Positions 9,101 to 16,436 of a stretch of DNA of 64,000 nucleotides are shown piece by piece. Position 1 is the stretch's first letter; each line of letters begins with the position of its first letter. Both the position numbers and the translations under genes were made by a program. The DNA is from Novipirellula artificiosorum. GTDB lineage: Bacteria > Planctomycetota > Planctomycetia > Pirellulales > Pirellulaceae. The notes beneath the pieces were generated by a model. That model was not told the DNA's origin. It ran no database searches and was given only the letters and a program-made list of their open reading frames with translations. The stretch spans positions 154,698 to 218,697 of the forward strand of contig NZ_SJPV01000003.1 of assembly GCF_007860135.1 (NCBI RefSeq). The letters are read 5' to 3'.

Positions 9101-10353
9101 AACATCGAGCAAGCGATCAGGGAAGCCGTCAGAATCGCGACTCGGTTTCGCCTAGCAAACTTCTTTAACCGGTAGGTCGTCGACGGCGGACAGGCTTCGA
9201 CCGCCTCGCCGGCGAGGTAACGCTGCACATCCGCGGCGAAAGCACTGGCCGATTCGTAGCGACGATCACGGTCCTTTTCGAGCGCTTTCATCGCAATCCA
9301 GTCCAGTTCGCTGCGCAGAATGTGACACAAATGACTTGGGTCTTCGCCTCGCTCGTCCGCGATGGTTGACAATTCCTGAGCGCCGAACGTGCTAACTTGA
9401 TTGCTGGGGCGAGTCGGCTCTTGTTCGCGGATGATGCGCCGCATCTCGATGAAACCCGCGTCGTCCAATTGTTGCTGGGAAAATGGCGTTGTACCGGTCA
9501 GCAATTCATACAGCAGCACTCCGAGTGAATAGACGTCGCTACGGGTGTCGATGTCCGTGCTCGACAAATCCGCCTGTTCCGGACTCATGTACTTTGGTGT
9601 GCCCACGATCTGAGAGACTTGTGTGTTCGCTGTCACGTCACTGAGTCGTTGATTGATCGCTTTGGCCAAACCGAAGTCGATGATCTTGGCGACCGGCAGA
9701 TCTTCATTCAGCGTAACCAATACGTTCGACGGTTTGATGTCACGATGAATGATCCCCTTTTGATGTGCGTGCTGGACCGCCTGGCAGATTGACACGAAAA
9801 GCTTCAGGCGTTCGGGGGTGGACAATTTGTGTCGATCACAGTAATCGGTCACCGCAACGCCAGGAACAAGGTCCATCACGAAGTAAGGCCGCCCGAACTC
9901 GGTCGTGCCAACGTCGAGGACATGGGCGATGTTGGGGTGATCCATCATCGCCAGTGCCTGCCGCTCGACCTCAAAACGGGCGATCACGTTCTTGGTGTCC
10001 ATCCCCGGCTTGATGACTTTCAATGCCACTTGGCGTCGGATCGGCTGTTCTTGCTCGGCCAGAAAGACCACCCCCATCCCACCTTCACCCAACAGTTTGC
10101 GTAGCGTGTAGGGACCGATCCTGCCACCAACCTGTTCGGAAATGGCTTGGTCGTTGTGCAGGCCTAGTCCTGGAGCGGACCAATCAAGAAAGCTATCCTT
10201 GGTATCGTCGTATCGTAAAAGACCCTCGACTTCGGTTCTTAGTTCTACGTCTTCGCCACATGCCTGATCGATGTAAGCGGCACGCTTCTCCAAGTCATCG
10301 ATTTCGGCAGCGGCGTTGAAGATTTCGTCTTTTTTGAGTCGTGTTGTGGCCAC
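6127..10353 (-). CDS. Ser/Thr protein kinase with membrane segment and WD40 repeats
   Basis: Start chosen at the GTG preceded by ggagacctact, giving 1408 residues. The N-terminus carries a short helical region, then a complete Hanks-type kinase domain (about residues 75-370): GEGGMGVVF glycine loop, VALKVIKPGMD with the ATP-binding Lys, HRDIKPSN catalytic loop and DFGLAK. A transmembrane helix follows (RVAILTASLIACSMLIG), then a coiled region and about 14 WD40-type blades with the W-S-P-D-G/S signature. The C-terminus is TPR-like. The protein probably senses an external or envelope signal through the propeller. The ECF sigma gene lies 88 bp upstream in the same orientation; such pairs are typical of planctomycetes. 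The target is unknown. Confidence 0.9.
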   Translation of the reverse strand: MATTRLKKDEIFNAAAEIDDLEKRAAYIDQACGEDVELRTEVEGLLRYDDTKDSFLDWSAPGLGLHNDQAISEQVGGRIGPYTLRKLLGEGGMGVVFLAEQEQPIRRQVALKVIKPGMDTKNVIARFEVERQALAMMDHPNIAHVLDVGTTEFGRPYFVMDLVPGVAVTDYCDRHKLSTPERLKLFVSICQAVQHAHQKGIIHRDIKPSNVLVTLNEDLPVAKIIDFGLAKAINQRLSDVTANTQVSQIVGTPKYMSPEQADLSSTDIDTRSDVYSLGVLLYELLTGTTPFSQQQLDDAGFIEMRRIIREQEPTRPSNQVSTFGAQELSTIADERGEDPSHLCHILRSELDWIAMKALEKDRDRRYESASAFAADVQRYLAGEAVEACPPSTTYRLKKFARRNRVAILTASLIACSMLIGTGVSVRQASRAIEAEGMASANLVQARKDRADALDAWAIAKKLEQVAKQQRNAALLNQYYSEIVSGQIDQQQGETERLEQKLIRHLPFLDQEDRRGWEWYYLFSLCHPETRTFFYYPSGGESNATWSPDGKYIAIAGMVVSAETGECFRSLVPSRLIRMRGCWSPDSQMYAWGTCSDDSCIYIWNRQSDELTELRGHTSSVWCVNWSPDSKQLASGGMDKEVWIWDVAAGAPIKKFEAVDFVSDLAWSPDGEMLAASTKWHDVKVWNPKTGELVAYLEDLGERGVGYRVQLSWHPESNQLAVSTTEGWFLVRRSDWTVIRREDREQARGYAVAWRPDGRKIAVANSGFMSILNPADDKAAPALYGPMGSVSSVAWSPDSQQLVTADDDGYLMTWDLNLPFQPPVLSTGNPIQLLSWLPDSETIVAVDAIEHSTSFWGATDGSRRKVEPALADGLTHWGPDRRLVACLPKDNRKDIRILDGTTGAVHSIWEQDSDDRVQGVAWSRDGTKLAIRIGIGARTSVELWDVDHEKRISIWRHAGVPSHRDISNAMAWCPDGTRIAIPALGQEGDDGGPAYRPHVYIVDVSRGVTILKHMLAAQRGPIVTSLAWNPDSQTFIAGTDRGTVEAVDVDSGLTRYSNRLSDTPVRFLAWSPDGRRIVSASEDGMVKVCAAGNGQDLLRFQLDDGVGQVIWSPDGKRLAAATDSGEIHVWDATKAYEYSEQGSKRGELAWAYYRSPRQTSDADEEARLRKVLKLAPDSLSFWQLRGHASAKIGDFERASQEFAKAIGPGLRRSFHAAMWYGQSLLGAGKPQAYRRHCDALLKAFANTEVPSSGMHVAWLCVLIENSQLDSETVLRLARAELNGVGGYQSKLCLGAAFYRNEQFKAAADMLTEVADQIESSSDPNQHGNLACSLYFLAMARQRLGHVYQARQVLADATEIKQKIPATSSWTKRVELKVLDQEARALIHAAGEIRSTDMPDLQTEEPKYVP

Positions 10354-10441
10354 AGTAGGTCTCCGTAAGGATTCACATAGAACAATGCGACGTTCGTACG
10401 GAAAAGCGATCACGAATTCTGAAAAGAATTTTCAACTCGGT

Positions 10442-11029
10442 TCAATGAAAGTCCTCGCTTTCGTCGCCTTCCGCTCCTCCGTGCAATTCGCGACGTAGCC
10501 AGGCGCGCGCATAACGCCAGTTCCTGCCTACGGTTACGACGGAGACCCCTAAAGCCTTGGCGATTTCTTCGTGGTTCATGCCCACGAAGAAACGGAGCTG
10601 CACGACTTTGGCTTTTTCAGCAGATTCATGTTCCAGCTTCTCGATCGCTTCATCTAAGGCGAGCAAGTCATCCACGGGTAATCCGCAAGGCAATTCAATT
10701 TGCCGGAGTGAAATCCGATGCCATTCGCCTCCTCGTTTTTGTCGTCGTTTGCGTCTTGCCTGCTCAACCAGAATGCGGCGCATCGCGATCGCGGCCGCCG
10801 AAAAGAAGTGCCCACGCGAATCCCAATGCCGCGTCTCCGCGACATCGACAAGCCGTATGTAAGCCTCATGGACCAGTGCTGTTCGATCCAAGGTCTGCCC
10901 TGGCTTTTCTTGGGCCATCTTAACCGCGGCTAGCTTGCGCAGCTCGTCATAGACCAGCGGCAGCAGCTTCTCAGCGGCTTGGTCGTCGCCGTCTTCGATT
11001 TGCCGAAGGATTTGTGTGACGTCACTCAT
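10442..11029 (-). CDS. Planctomycete-type ECF sigma factor
   Basis: A 195-residue sigma-70-like protein of the planctomycete ECF family (TIGR02999 type). It begins MSDVTQILRQIEDGD, has region 2 with LLPLVYDELRKLA and the ALVHEAYIRL and RRILVEQARRK motifs, and region 4 with VVQLRFFVGMNHEEIAKALG. It lies directly upstream of the kinase-WD40 gene, so the kinase may control the sigma factor or the pair may respond to the same signal (inference). A paralogue occupies the same position in the module at 39391-43887. Confidence 0.9.
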   Translation of the reverse strand: MSDVTQILRQIEDGDDQAAEKLLPLVYDELRKLAAVKMAQEKPGQTLDRTALVHEAYIRLVDVAETRHWDSRGHFFSAAAIAMRRILVEQARRKRRQKRGGEWHRISLRQIELPCGLPVDDLLALDEAIEKLEHESAEKAKVVQLRFFVGMNHEEIAKALGVSVVTVGRNWRYARAWLRRELHGGAEGDESEDFH

Positions 11030-11194
11030 GGTGGGATACCCGATTCATTTGGGTGTCCGATATTGTCCGCCCCCACGGGGAAAGAAACAAGTATCCAGAT
11101 CAGAGACAAGCGAAGTGAGTTACTCAAACTCAAAACCCATTCGGGATGAACTTCACTATGCTCCTGTGCTCGTCGGATATCACGCAAATACTTT

Positions 11195-12267
11195 GACACT
11201 TCTCGCTAATCGCCACCTTGGTTGATTGGTTGCGCGGCCATTTCGGCCCTGTTTTCTTTGCGTTTCATCCAGTTTCCAAACTGGAGCAGGATGTGACGGA
11301 CGATCGTTCGTCGTCGCCGGAACAGACGGTCGGCTTGTTCGCGTTGCTCCTTGAGTTTCTTCACCCGAGCGCGATTGCGTTTGCTTGGCCGTCCTCTTCC
11401 TTTCTTGACTCGCTTGGGTTTGATCACCCGCCTGACCTCGCGAACGGCATCAAGCACATGATCGTTCACTTCGGAAATCACATGAAAAACGCAAAGCTGA
11501 TGGTTGGCTTCGGGCCAGACCTGGGCGATCGTTTTGGGATACAGCGGCGAGCGATCCGAGATCACGGTTTCGGGTGAGAACCCATGGTTTTTCAGGTTTT
11601 GCAAGAACCTCAACATGTGCGCCCCATCGTTCTTGGAAACCAACGCACAGGCAACCGGATTGTCCGAAACCGGATCGCTGGCGAGCAAAACGACTCGGTG
11701 ACCAAGATGAATTTCGTCGACACAAAGCGAGCCGGAAAATTCGCTCAGAACCTTGGCACGAAACTCCGCGCCATCAAATTTACGAATCGCGTATTCCAAA
11801 CAGTCGTAGAGAAATCCGGTGGACAACTTGAGCAAGAAGTCTCGCTCCATGGCTTGGGCAACGGAGGTCGTGTTGAGCTTGTCGACCAAAATGCGATCAA
11901 TGACTGCCTGCCGCACCTTGTTGTCGTATCTGGCCTTGGGTTCGATATCGTCGGGAGACGTGCGGAAGGTCTTGCAGCAGTCGCACTTCGCCGCGTATTC
12001 GCCATAGTGGACTTCTCTGAAGAGTTCTTGCTGAAATGCTATCGAGCGGACACGACGAACTCGAATCCGTCTACGTCGCCCAAGTTTTCCACATTTTGGG
12101 CAAGCTGCCTTTCGCGGATGACAGGATTCTCGTATCTTTCTGGTGGGTGTTTTTTAGCATCCATGCCTGGTTCCTTTTTTTGTGTCTTCAGAAAACCAAA
12201 TAAAAGCAATCAGGTTTTTTCGTGTCCATACCGAATCCAGTCGTGGTGGCGATTAGCGAGAAGTGTC
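11195..12267. mobile_element. Insertion sequence with perfect 23-bp terminal inverted repeats
   Basis: The ends at 11195-11217 and 12245-12267 are exact inverted repeats (left end gacacttctcgctaat, then cgccacc). They enclose 1,073 bp with one minus-strand transposase gene whose stop codon lies inside the left repeat, which is typical of compact IS elements. Imperfect pairing continues a few bases inward. No target-site duplication was evident (gcaaatactt on the left, ggaaaaaaaa on the right), so the insertion is old or the flanks have rearranged. Confidence 0.85.
11206..12153 (-). pseudogene. ISL3-like DDE transposase, probably defective
   Basis: An open frame of 315 codons encodes an N-terminal zinc-binding region with two CxxC pairs (CPKCGK and KCDCCKTF), then DDE-type motifs CVDEIHLGH (first Asp) and VISDRSPLYP (second Asp), followed by LCVFHVISEVND. 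This order resembles ISL3-like transposases, which are usually above 400 residues. The C-terminal part with the final catalytic Glu is not recognisable. The frame has no ATG at its 5' end: the nearest ATG (12164) is in another frame and would need a frameshift near the first CxxC. It therefore looks like an internally deleted or frameshifted copy that may depend on an intact relative. Confidence 0.65.
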
Positions 12268-12269
12268 GG

Positions 12270-12310
12270 AAAAAAAACGCCCGCGTGGGTTTGCTCCTCC
12301 GCGGGCGTTT
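12270..12310 (-). terminator. Intrinsic terminator for the Ro60-like remnant
   Basis: On the minus strand an 8-bp stem (CGCGGGCG with CGCCCGCG) is followed by eight consecutive T residues. It lies 24 bp beyond the stop of the Ro60/TROVE-like frame and ends two bases from the IS, so the IS inserted just past the terminator. Confidence 0.75.
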
Positions 12311-12333
12311 CGGGTTTCAGTTCGTCTTTCGAC

Positions 12334-12620
12334 TTACAGTTCGACGGATTCCACTTCGCGGACGAATCGGGATGCGTCGTTCTCAAGGAACGATGAGCAG
12401 ACGTTGAACACTGCGTCACTGAAGCCGCCGATGTTCAGGATGTCGTCTCGCTCTGGAGCCTGGCTGGTTCCGTAGGGTTGAATGTCGATGCAGACTAACT
12501 TTGGATCTGCGATGCCGTGTCCACGTTGTGTCTTCTTGAACTTCTCCCAATGGGGCAACACGCCGGTTGAGCCGTTTTGGCCGTGGTCGTATCGGCGTCC
12601 CGAGGTAATCCAGCTCTCGC
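12334..12620 (-). pseudogene. C-terminal fragment of a Ro60/TROVE-like protein
   Basis: The minus-strand frame ends with [14 protein letters not shown], then [19 protein letters not shown] and [12 protein letters not shown], followed by a short helical tail. This is the C-terminal von Willebrand A-like portion of bacterial TROVE/Ro60-type RNA-binding proteins. Only about 90 residues are recognisable. The frame continues to 12747, but upstream of roughly 12620 the sequence no longer resembles the family. The native terminator is still present at 12270-12310. The N-terminal RNA-binding ring is missing, so this is a remnant. Confidence 0.55.
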
Positions 12621-12964
12621 TGTCGATAGCGACTGGCAGCGATTGGGCGAGGATTGTTCGTTGGTGGTTTCGCACTCGTTGCAACCCGACAGGGAAACGG
12701 TTGCAGAATCGTCGATCGCGCCGAAGACTGGCGTTGATAAGGGACACGCCGATGCGTCATTTCACCGCAGTTGGCTGGTCTCAATCATGCCACTACTAAT
12801 TTGACGTGGACATTCGAACCGTCGATAATGTTCGGACGTTGGGAACCGGTGAGAGTAGGTCCCTGAAAGGGAATATCACCGGTCCCTATGGTGATAAACA
12901 ATTTTTGTCACGCAATCTTCGTCGGACGCTTAACCCTCCCATCCACTATCTACGGAGACAGATC
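12621..12964. other. Intergenic region upstream of the secreted DUF1579-like gene
   Basis: No gene is recognised. A small hairpin (TATCACC with GGTGATA, 12874-12896) followed by a T-run at 12901-12906 lies about 60 bp upstream of the next gene and may be a weak terminator or leader structure. Confidence 0.35.
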
Positions 12965-13504
12965 ATGACTTACCGGTTGCTACCATTGTGTGTCGTTGCG
13001 TTTTCTCTCACTGCATTGCCGGCGCACGCACAAACATCGACGCCGGAACAGTTTTCCGAATTGGGTAACCAACTGGTAGGCCGTTGGGCGTCACAAATCA
13101 CGCTCATCGCTGATTGGCCTGAATTCAGCAAGAAACAGGGCGAAAAGGTAAACGGATACACCACCATAAAATGGACGGCGAACAAGCACGCGTTGATCGA
13201 AGACGAATTGATCGCCGAAGGACTGACAAAGTCCATCTACTTTTGGGACGTGGATACAAAGACCATTAAGGCAGTGCGAATAAGCTCTGCTGGCACGACC
13301 TCTACAACAACCTATTGGAAGGCGAATGAGACTTGGCACTGGAAACATGTTAGTGCCCAGACCGATGGGAAGAAGCTAAAGGGTTCTGGCACACTTGTCT
13401 TCGAAGAGGGTGGAAATGTCTGGATCGGTGACGGAACGGCGCACCTCGATGGCGAAGAATTGCCTCACTACCACGATGTGTACAAACGCGTCGATAAACC
13501 ATAG
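12965..13504 (+). CDS. Secreted DUF1579-like (lipocalin-like) protein
   Basis: The start is the ATG preceded by acggagacagatc; 179 residues follow. A classical signal peptide (LLPLCVVAFSLTALPAHAQ) suggests cleavage after AHA. The mature part opens with LVGRWASQITLIAD and continues with alternating beta strands, a single lipocalin-like barrel. Its closest relative in the window is the protein at 37578-38537, which has two such domains. Both lie divergently upstream of an ECF sigma plus kinase pair, so this may be an envelope component of that signalling module (inference). Ligand unknown. Confidence 0.7.
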   Translation: MTYRLLPLCVVAFSLTALPAHAQTSTPEQFSELGNQLVGRWASQITLIADWPEFSKKQGEKVNGYTTIKWTANKHALIEDELIAEGLTKSIYFWDVDTKTIKAVRISSAGTTSTTTYWKANETWHWKHVSAQTDGKKLKGSGTLVFEEGGNVWIGDGTAHLDGEELPHYHDVYKRVDKP

Positions 13505-13559
13505 TTTCCTGTTGCTAGACGAAACATGTGGCGGAATCATCGGATGCAACGGATGATCG

Positions 13560-14063
13560 ATGGTTCGTTTTCACGATTGGATGCTCAACTCCCGGTTCCC
13601 GCTGATCCCCGTCGTTAGATGGCCCAATATGGCATCTGTCACACATGTGAATTCACTCGACTTGCCCGCGTTGCTGGTTGCACTCATTGGGTCGAACAGG
13701 TGGTGTCCACCCGATGACCGCAGCGTGTTCGACACCTTTGTCGACGAACATTCAGGGGTGACGTTCTATTCCACTTCCCAAATGGAGAAGGAAACCAGTT
13801 GGTGGCTCTCGCTAGCGGTAGACGGCTCTTGTTTTCGAGGCAATGCCGACAGCGCGCACTCACCCGGGGATATGGAACCCTCGAAAACTGTACTCATCGG
13901 TGACGTCGGCATAGGATTCGATGCGCCATTCGCCCTCGATTATCGAACGTCGACCGTGAACCCTCGCATCATTCACTACCGCTGGCATGAAGACAATAAG
14001 CACAGTCGGTGGGTGGAAATCGCACCCAACTTATCGTTTTTTCTAAATGCCCTCAATTTATAA
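13560..14063 (+). CDS. SUKH (SMI1/KNR4) family protein
   Basis: The C-terminal half has the clear SUKH pattern: IGDVGIGFDAPFALDYR, then NPRIIHYRW, WVEIAPN and a final short helix with SFFLNAL. SUKH proteins are a widespread superfamily and many serve as immunity proteins against contact-dependent or polymorphic toxins. At 167 residues the length fits a single domain. An ATG 72 bp downstream is an alternative start, and ggatgatcg lies just before the chosen one. It sits alone at the edge of the phage region, with no toxin gene in view. Confidence 0.75.
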   Translation: MVRFHDWMLNSRFPLIPVVRWPNMASVTHVNSLDLPALLVALIGSNRWCPPDDRSVFDTFVDEHSGVTFYSTSQMEKETSWWLSLAVDGSCFRGNADSAHSPGDMEPSKTVLIGDVGIGFDAPFALDYRTSTVNPRIIHYRWHEDNKHSRWVEIAPNLSFFLNALNL

Positions 14064-14188
14064 TGGCCATCTAACCAATAAAACCTTGACGTCGCGAGGT
14101 GCGAACCGAAGTTCAAGGCGTCTGTTCAAGAAGCCCGGATGAATGACTCGCGACGCATCCCATTGCGTATGGGATAAGTCTTCACGGC
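14064..14188. other. Short gap at the left edge of the phage region
   Basis: This 125-bp gap separates a chromosomal plus-strand gene from the first phage-operon gene on the minus strand. The left attachment site may lie here, but no tRNA gene or obvious repeat marks it. Confidence 0.3.
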
Positions 14189-15013
14189 CTATGCAATAGA
14201 AGTGACGACCGGCAAACCAACTTCATGAACTGTGGGATCAGCGTGCAGGAATGGGATCTTATGGTCGGGGCAGAGGCCGCATTGGGGAATTTCTTTGGTG
14301 GCGAAGAATTGGCGGATTTCGGCGTCGGTTGTGGTGGGCGGGATCGCTTGGTAGTCGCGGAAGAGTTGCCAGGCGGGGATGTTTTGAAGTTCTAGTTTGC
14401 GTTCTAACTGGCTATGGTACGCTAGGGCCGGGCATTTCCATAGGCAACTCAGGTGCAATTGCGTACAATGCTTTTGGATGCAGGCCTTCCAGCCGTCGCG
14501 TGGATTTGAGAGGATCGGCAATGCCTTGCCGTCGACCATGTTGTACTGGCGTCGCCAACCGGAATGGGATTGGCGAACCCCGATTCGTAACCTTGGATGA
14601 TCGCGGCGCCATTTCGCGATCGTTTCTTGAACCGCTGCAAACTTCTCCAGATAGTCTGATGATGTGCCATGCTGCGAGATCTCAAGCTTGTAGCCTTGAT
14701 TGATCAGGACCTTCGGTAACTCTGGATGGCGATGGAGGAAGAACCCGTTGGTGACCAGCAGTCGCTTCGAGCGTCGAAACTTCCAACGTCCCATGACGAG
14801 GATTCGGCATAGGTTTGGATTCAACGTGGGTTCGCCACCGAGAATCGTGAACCGCCGCGGCTGAATGCGTTTGCACCAAGCATCGAAATTCTCTCGAGCT
14901 TCTTCGACGGTCACAATGCCGCCACGGAGAAAGTTTGAATAGTGTGAACACTGTTGGCACGAGAGATTACAACCATGAACGACATGAAATTCAAGGGATC
15001 GACAGTGGATCAT
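14189..15013 (-). CDS. Radical SAM protein of the phage modification cassette
   Basis: A 274-residue protein with the canonical CNLSCQQC (CxxxCxxC) cluster motif at residues 15-22 and the GGEP motif (ILGGEPTLN). C-terminal cysteines (CIQKHC, SCLWKC, then CGLC) could bind a second cluster, SPASM-like. Radical SAM enzymes use S-adenosylmethionine and a 4Fe-4S cluster to start radical chemistry; SPASM-type members often modify peptides. The start overlaps the stop of the upstream glycosyltransferase (ATGA), making it the last gene of the late operon. A role in modifying a virion or host-surface component is inferred from context only. Confidence 0.85.
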   Translation of the reverse strand: MIHCRSLEFHVVHGCNLSCQQCSHYSNFLRGGIVTVEEARENFDAWCKRIQPRRFTILGGEPTLNPNLCRILVMGRWKFRRSKRLLVTNGFFLHRHPELPKVLINQGYKLEISQHGTSSDYLEKFAAVQETIAKWRRDHPRLRIGVRQSHSGWRRQYNMVDGKALPILSNPRDGWKACIQKHCTQLHLSCLWKCPALAYHSQLERKLELQNIPAWQLFRDYQAIPPTTTDAEIRQFFATKEIPQCGLCPDHKIPFLHADPTVHEVGLPVVTSIA

Positions 15014-15795
15014 GTTGCGTCCTTTCGTTCGTCGAGCATCCGCGTCTTGACGTCATGCACGACAACTCCGTCGGGTGGGCTTTCCCACTTGAAGCCACGT
15101 AGCTTGTGCCGTGTTAGTGCGATTTGCCGAAAATGGCTGCGGCGTCGCATTGGATCGTAGTTTTTGTTGCTGACGTGCAGATGATCGATGCCGTGCTCTT
15201 TTGCCAACGCGACTTGCATGCCTGAGTACACTGCCCGTAAGAAGAAGTCCCAGTGTTCACACGTTTTCAGCGCACTGGCCCAGCGGATCTTGCGACAAGC
15301 CTCGGTTTTTGCCAGGAACCCATTGATGACAATATCGCACCAGTAGATGTCACCTTCGTTTCCTCGATGCGCGACGTCGGCATACATGATGCGGTCGCTG
15401 CTCTTGACGAAACAGCGTGCCACCGACCCGCCGCCGAACGCCAGCAGATCACAACGGTCCTCGATCCCCAGCAGCTTTTCCAGCATTAAGGGAACGTTCG
15501 AGGATTTGGTGAGAACATGGTCATCATCAAGCAGCACGAAGTACGGGGTTTCGACAGAATCAAGAAGCCGGTTGCGGCCAGCGGAGATTCCGATGTCGAA
15601 TCGCGTCTGGATGAGCCGGTCCAGTGACCGCACGGTATCCGGGTATCTTGCGGAGAACCTCAATCGTGGCTTGCCATCATCCAGCAGATGGATCTTTGCA
15701 CCTGGTGCATACTTGCGTATGGACTCGATCAATCGAAGGCACGCCCAAGGACGATGAATCGTTTTGATCGTGAAGGTGATTTGATCAAGCTTCAC
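15010..15795 (-). CDS. Family 2-like glycosyltransferase
   Basis: The start is the GTG overlapping the previous stop (GTGA), giving 261 residues; a longer frame of 291 codons exists but would overlap the upstream gene extensively. The GT-A fold signature is present: KLDQITFTIKTIHRPWA at the nucleotide-binding N-terminus, then GISAGRNRLLD and FVLLDDDHVL, in which the DDD metal-binding motif coordinates the nucleotide sugar. It transfers a sugar from an activated donor; acceptor unknown. It sits between a DxD transferase and a radical SAM protein in the translationally coupled 3' end of the late operon. Confidence 0.8.
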   Translation of the reverse strand: MKLDQITFTIKTIHRPWACLRLIESIRKYAPGAKIHLLDDGKPRLRFSARYPDTVRSLDRLIQTRFDIGISAGRNRLLDSVETPYFVLLDDDHVLTKSSNVPLMLEKLLGIEDRCDLLAFGGGSVARCFVKSSDRIMYADVAHRGNEGDIYWCDIVINGFLAKTEACRKIRWASALKTCEHWDFFLRAVYSGMQVALAKEHGIDHLHVSNKNYDPMRRRSHFRQIALTRHKLRGFKWESPPDGVVVHDVKTRMLDERKDAT

Positions 15796-16436
15796 AGCTG
15801 AGTGGCCTCCTTGGTGCGAGAAAGATGCTCGATACGCACATGGTGCTGTTTCCCAAGTCCTGCTCCTCGGTAGTTCCATTCGCACGGCAGCCAGTAAGTT
15901 GGCACTTTGGACTGAAGCAACGCTCGTGTCAGGTAGGTTTCGTCGGCGCCGTAGCCTGGGTAAAGTGCTTGCCAGAGCTGCATGGCCTGTTGCACCACGG
16001 GCGAGTGGCGCAGGAACAAGACACCGGAATTACAACTGGGTGTGCATGGCAACACATCGACATGCTGGAACCTGCGAGAAAGTCCGTGAATGGCAGCAGC
16101 GTGGTATCCGTAGTTGTCGGTGAGCAGCCGTAGCGGCGACGCCGCGTCACTGCGTTTGATGACGGTGTCGGTATCAAGAAACATCGTCCGAGTGTATGGC
16201 AACCGCGGGATGAAGGCCGGTTTCACCGCGTAGCCAGAATTGCCTGGCCAGGTCACAAATACAATCTCGTCCGCATCCTCGACGTCGGCCAGGTTGGTGA
16301 CCACCGTGATGGGTAAGTCGAGAAGCTTGTGCGCCGACTGGATCGAACGAGCAAGTGGCTCACGCATCGATTCGCCGATCGCAACGTAAAGAATTCCTTG
16401 GTCTCGACATAGGCGGGGAGCCGAAGAATCCGTCAT
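15792..16436 (-). CDS. DxD-type nucleotide-sugar glycosyltransferase
   Basis: A 214-residue GT-A-like protein. YVAIGESMREPLARSIQSA and ITVVTNL form the N-terminal Rossmann-like part. MFLDTDTVI contains the DxD motif that binds metal and sugar nucleotide. Later SCNSGVLFLR and YGADETYLTRAL match the acceptor/donor region of GT8- or GT77-like enzymes. It overlaps both neighbours by four bases. Probably a sugar transferase acting with its neighbours on a common acceptor; specificity unknown. Confidence 0.75.
   Translation of the reverse strand: MTDSSAPRLCRDQGILYVAIGESMREPLARSIQSAHKLLDLPITVVTNLADVEDADEIVFVTWPGNSGYAVKPAFIPRLPYTRTMFLDTDTVIKRSDAASPLRLLTDNYGYHAAAIHGLSRRFQHVDVLPCTPSCNSGVLFLRHSPVVQQAMQLWQALYPGYGADETYLTRALLQSKVPTYWLPCEWNYRGAGLGKQHHVRIEHLSRTKEATQL

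Noticed and set aside
11584..12396. A 270-codon plus-strand open frame across the IS
   Set aside because: It is antisense to the zinc-finger and DDE motifs of the transposase and crosses the IS end and terminator; no family match.
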